From assembly GCA_910584115.1 (NCBI GenBank), contig CAJTYN010000154.1, positions 1 through 7,299 on the forward strand: a stretch of DNA of 7,299 bases, in the 5' to 3' direction. Every line of letters begins with the position of its first letter. The stretch's first letter is position 1. The stretch comes from an uncultured Lachnospiraceae bacterium (GTDB taxonomy: Bacteria > Bacillota > Clostridia > Lachnospirales > Lachnospiraceae). Below the pieces are notes generated by a model. That model made no database searches and was not told the origin of the DNA. It was given only the letters and a program-made list of their open reading frames with translations. Shown here piece by piece: positions 4,537 through 7,299 of this stretch. The translations under genes were made by a program, and so were the position numbers.

Positions 4537-6915
4537 ATGAGTGAAAAAGCATATATGCAGCGGGTGACCCGTTTAAAAGAGCGGGTGTTGGATACGCGCC
4601 CGGAGATGGATCTTGAAAACGCGGTGCTCCTGACCAGGGGATTTAAAGAGTCCGAGGGGGAACCCTTTGTGGTGCAGAAAGCCTATGCGTTCCGGAAACA
4701 GTGCATGGAGAGATCCGTGAAGATCTGGGACGATGAGCTGATCGTGGGAAATTCCGGGAGCAAACAGCGCGGCGGCCTGCTCTGCCCCGACACCTGCTGG
4801 TCCGTGCTGGACGAGGAGCTGGATACGATCAGCACCCGGGAATACGACCCGTTCTATCTGTGCGCGGAAGACCGCCAGCGTTTCATCGATGAGATCCGTC
4901 CCTATTGGAAGGGCCGCTCCACCTATGAAAAATGGCTGTGCCAGATCCCGGAGGAGACGAAGATCTTAAGGGACTGCGGCGTGCTCTACATCAACCGGAA
5001 AGCCGTCCGCGGCTGGGGTGAGACGACTGCCGGATACGAGATGGTGATAAATGAAGGCATCCAGGGGATCCAAAAGAGGATCGAGGAGACGAGAGCCGGG
5101 CTTGACATCACAAAGCCGGGACATTATGAAAAGCTGACCTATCTGCGCGCCCTGTCCTTGAGCGCGGAGGGCGTGATCGCCCTGGCCCGCCGCTACGCAG
5201 AGGAAGCGCGCCGGCTGGCCAAAGAGGAGACAGATGAGGCGAGGAAGCGGGAACTCCTTGAGATCGCCAAGACCTGTGAATGGGTCCCCGAGAGACCGGC
5301 CCGTACGTTCAGGGAAGCGATCCAGGCATTCTACCTGTATCATATCTGCATCTTCATGGAGCAGAATGCGGCCAGCTACAATCCGGGGCGCATGGACCAG
5401 TACCTGTATCCGTTTTACAAGGCGGACATCGAGGCGGGCAGGCTGACGCCGGACGAGGCGCAGGAACTGTTGGACTGCCTGTGGGTGAAATTCAGCGAGC
5501 CATGCCTATTCCAGGACGCGGTGACCGCCAAATTCTCCGCCGGTTACCCCATGTTCCAGAACGTGTGCGTGGGCGGTGTGGACGAACACGGGATGGACGC
5601 GGTCAACGACCTGTCCTACATGATCTTGCAGGCGACCATGGACGTGCAGCTCTACCAGCCCTCCCTGTCCGTGCGCTACAACATGGCACGCAACCCCAAT
5701 GCCTTTTTGAAAAAAGTGGCGGAATTGATGGAGATGGGGACCGGCTTCCCGGCCTTCCACTGTGACGAAGTGGGGATCCAGATGATGCTGAACAAGGGCG
5801 TTCCCCTAAAAGAAGCCTACGACTGGAACCCCTGCGGCTGCGTGGAGACGAACCTGGCCGGAAAGATGCACTGCTATACATCCTACGCCGATTACAACTT
5901 AGGTTCCGTGGCAGAGTTCGCCCTGACGGGGGGCAGGAGCCGCAAGTACGGGGTGGCCGCGTCGGTGGACACCGGGGATCCCCGGACGTTTGAGACTTTT
6001 GAGCAGTATCTGGAGGCCGTGAAAGAACAGATCCGCTATGTGATCCGGGCCATGGTAGCCGGAAACCACGTAAACGACGACATCTGTATGGAGCGGGTGT
6101 GCCCGGCGCTGTCCATGTCCTTTAAGGAATGCATCTCCCGCGCGAAAGATTACGCCTGGGGCGGGCCGAAATACAACGTGGGCAACGGGCTGGACGCCAT
6201 CGGCGTGGCCGACCTGATCAACAGCGTCTACGCCGTCAAGCATCTGGTCTACGACACGAAGAGTGTCAGCATGGAGACACTGCTGGATGCCCTGGATCAT
6301 GACTTCGAAGGGTACGAGGTCATCCAGAGGATGTGCCAGGAAAGCCCCAAATACGGAAACGACGACGAGGAGGTCAACAAGCTGACGGCCCACATGTTCA
6401 CATTCATCGCCGACCTGATCGAGTCCTTTGACAGCAGATACGGCCATATGACGGCGGGGATCCTCCCGGTATCCGGGAACACTCCCTTTGGCCTGGAAGT
6501 GGGCGCGCTGCCCTCCGGGCGGAGAGCGTACGTGCCGCTGGCGGACGGTGTGAGCCCCAGTGCAGGCACGGACAAAGAGGGCATGGGCGCCATCATCAAG
6601 TCCGTCTCCCACATCCCCCACGCGCGGTTTGACCAGGGGACGCTCCTGAACCTGAAATTAGATCCGGCTTTCAGCCAGGGCGAGGAGTCCATCCAGATGC
6701 TGATGGCATTTTTAAAGAGCATGTGTTCCCTGGGCGTCTTCCATGTGCAGTTCAATGTGATCGACGAAAAAGTGTTGCGGGCGGCGCAGAAAGACCCCGA
6801 GCGCTACAAAGGGCTGCTCATCCGCGTGGCGGGCTATACGGCGTACTTTGTAGAATTGGGCAAGGAAGTCCAGGACGACATCATCTCCCGCACCGCCCAC
6901 GCGAAGGTCTGCTAG
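4537..6915 (+). CDS. Glycyl radical enzyme, HypD-like or new subfamily
   Basis: This 792-residue enzyme has the pyruvate formate-lyase-like barrel (about 10-660) and a C-terminal glycine radical domain. The radical Gly766 sits in RVAGY (763-767). The thiyl Cys435 and the general-base-type Glu437 are in NPCGCVETN (431-439). This Cys-x-Glu arrangement is typical of dehydratases and lyases and excludes formate lyase, which uses Cys-Cys. Other family segments are GRMDQYLYPFY (284-294) and FQNVCVGG (340-347). The 'GCVET' string is shared with hydroxyproline dehydratase HypD as I recall it. Where glycerol dehydratase has His in 'GHTIADY' and HypD has His160, this protein has Glu162 in GETTAGY. Where HypD has Asp278, it has Ala279. 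Substrate is therefore open: hydroxyproline isomers, another amino acid diol, or something else. ATG 4537 follows GAGGTG by 6 nt. The enzyme is oxygen-sensitive once activated, so anaerobic life is implied. Confidence 0.9.
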   Translation: MSEKAYMQRVTRLKERVLDTRPEMDLENAVLLTRGFKESEGEPFVVQKAYAFRKQCMERSVKIWDDELIVGNSGSKQRGGLLCPDTCWSVLDEELDTISTREYDPFYLCAEDRQRFIDEIRPYWKGRSTYEKWLCQIPEETKILRDCGVLYINRKAVRGWGETTAGYEMVINEGIQGIQKRIEETRAGLDITKPGHYEKLTYLRALSLSAEGVIALARRYAEEARRLAKEETDEARKRELLEIAKTCEWVPERPARTFREAIQAFYLYHICIFMEQNAASYNPGRMDQYLYPFYKADIEAGRLTPDEAQELLDCLWVKFSEPCLFQDAVTAKFSAGYPMFQNVCVGGVDEHGMDAVNDLSYMILQATMDVQLYQPSLSVRYNMARNPNAFLKKVAELMEMGTGFPAFHCDEVGIQMMLNKGVPLKEAYDWNPCGCVETNLAGKMHCYTSYADYNLGSVAEFALTGGRSRKYGVAASVDTGDPRTFETFEQYLEAVKEQIRYVIRAMVAGNHVNDDICMERVCPALSMSFKECISRAKDYAWGGPKYNVGNGLDAIGVADLINSVYAVKHLVYDTKSVSMETLLDALDHDFEGYEVIQRMCQESPKYGNDDEEVNKLTAHMFTFIADLIESFDSRYGHMTAGILPVSGNTPFGLEVGALPSGRRAYVPLADGVSPSAGTDKEGMGAIIKSVSHIPHARFDQGTLLNLKLDPAFSQGEESIQMLMAFLKSMCSLGVFHVQFNVIDEKVLRAAQKDPERYKGLLIRVAGYTAYFVELGKEVQDDIISRTAHAKVC

Positions 6916-6921
6916 GCGGTC

Positions 6922-7299
6922 ATGGAAAAGAAAAAGACGGCACAGATCTTAAGGATCGAGAAGATATCGCCCAATGACGGGGCGGGGCTGCGTACAGTGG
7001 TGTTTTTTAAGGGATGTCCCTTAAGATGCAGATGGTGTTCCACCCCGGAGTCACAGAACATGCACACGGAGATCTGCCACCAGGCCGGCAGGTGCGTCCT
7101 GTGCCAGAGGTGCATAGAGACATGTAAAGAGGGGGCATTGCGCATAGAGAAAAAGGACGGAGCCGGCCAGGTGATCCTGGACCGGGAGAGATGCGATGGC
7201 TGTCTGGAGTGCGTCGATGCCTGTCCCCAGGGCGCGCTGGGGAGCTATGGGAGGGAGATGTCCGTGGAGCAGGTGATGAAGATCATCCGGCGGGATGAG
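6922..7299 (+). CDS. Glycyl radical enzyme activase, radical SAM (5' part)
   Basis: The gene runs off the end of the window; 126 residues are visible of an expected 260-310. It would use S-adenosylmethionine and a 4Fe-4S cluster to abstract hydrogen from Gly766 of the neighbouring enzyme. The radical SAM cluster motif is Cys32-x3-Cys36-x2-Cys39 (KGCPLRCRWCS). A ferredoxin-like insert follows with two 4Fe-4S motifs: Cys58/61/64/68 and Cys91/94/97/101. This insert is typical of activases of dehydratase-type glycyl radical enzymes and absent from pyruvate formate-lyase activase. The entry motif reads SPNDGAGLRT, whereas DGPGIRT is usual. It starts 6 nt after the glycyl radical gene stop with no strong ribosome site (only AGGCGG close by), so it is probably translated by coupling and made in lower amount. 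Confidence 0.93.
   Translation, partial: MEKKKTAQILRIEKISPNDGAGLRTVVFFKGCPLRCRWCSTPESQNMHTEICHQAGRCVLCQRCIETCKEGALRIEKKDGAGQVILDRERCDGCLECVDACPQGALGSYGREMSVEQVMKIIRRDE

Noticed and set aside
5899..6621. 240-codon minus-strand open frame inside the GRE gene
   Set aside because: It is antisense to conserved GRE core sequence, has Asp/His/Val-rich low-quality translation and no ribosome site. It reflects codon bias of the real gene.
4537..6915. Pyruvate formate-lyase identity for the glycyl radical enzyme
   Set aside because: The active site reads Cys435-Val-Glu437 rather than the adjacent Cys-Cys pair of formate lyase, and the activase has the two-cluster insert not found in formate lyase activase.
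4537..6915. Firm assignment as HypD, choline lyase or diol dehydratase
   Set aside because: The GCVET string and P5CR linkage point to HypD, but Glu162 and Ala279 break its substrate contacts. Choline lyase and diol dehydratases use GCVEP or GCIEP and a GH...DY motif that is absent here.

Overview
The window looks like a moderately GC-rich Firmicutes chromosome, most likely an anaerobic gut-type Clostridia (Lachnospiraceae-like). This is inferred from strong AGGAGG-type ribosome binding sites, a YtrA-type GntR/ABC operon, and an oxygen-sensitive glycyl radical enzyme with its activase. No rRNA or other taxonomic marker is present, so this placement is tentative.

Layout. Bases 1-105 are the end of a VOC/glyoxalase-fold gene on the plus strand. 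Bases 106-245 are a convergent intergenic strip packed with inverted repeats: a REP-like palindrome, a GC-rich terminator-like structure and a perfect 10-bp hairpin. Bases 246-2154 hold a three-gene minus-strand operon, read from right to left: a YtrA-like GntR repressor, an ABC ATPase and a six-helix ABC permease. Its genes overlap by 4 and 7 nt. Its promoter (TTGACA-N17-TACTAT) is overlaid by a perfect 14-bp inverted repeat, a convincing autoregulatory operator. Bases 2155-2520 are a divergent, partly AT-rich control region. It also contains a plus-strand promoter followed by a second perfect inverted repeat across the predicted start of transcription.

Bases 2521-7299 are a plus-strand operon: an iron-dependent NAD(P)H alcohol dehydrogenase, a pyrroline-5-carboxylate reductase family protein, a 792-residue glycyl radical enzyme (GRE), and its radical-SAM activase, which runs off the end of the window. 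The activase would install the glycyl radical on the GRE. The GRE would then carry out a radical elimination or other hard C-X bond cleavage, and the two reductases would consume the resulting imine and/or aldehyde, serving as an electron sink.

The P5C-reductase linkage recalls trans-4-hydroxy-L-proline dehydratase (HypD), which makes pyrroline-5-carboxylate. However, as far as can be aligned by eye, two HypD substrate-pocket residues (His160 and Asp278) are replaced here by Glu162 and Ala279. The reductase also departs from the usual P5CR motifs, and an alcohol dehydrogenase leads the operon. The operon is therefore either a divergent hydroxyproline pathway or an uncharacterised GRE pathway with a related imine/aldehyde product. 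This is the most interesting part of the window.
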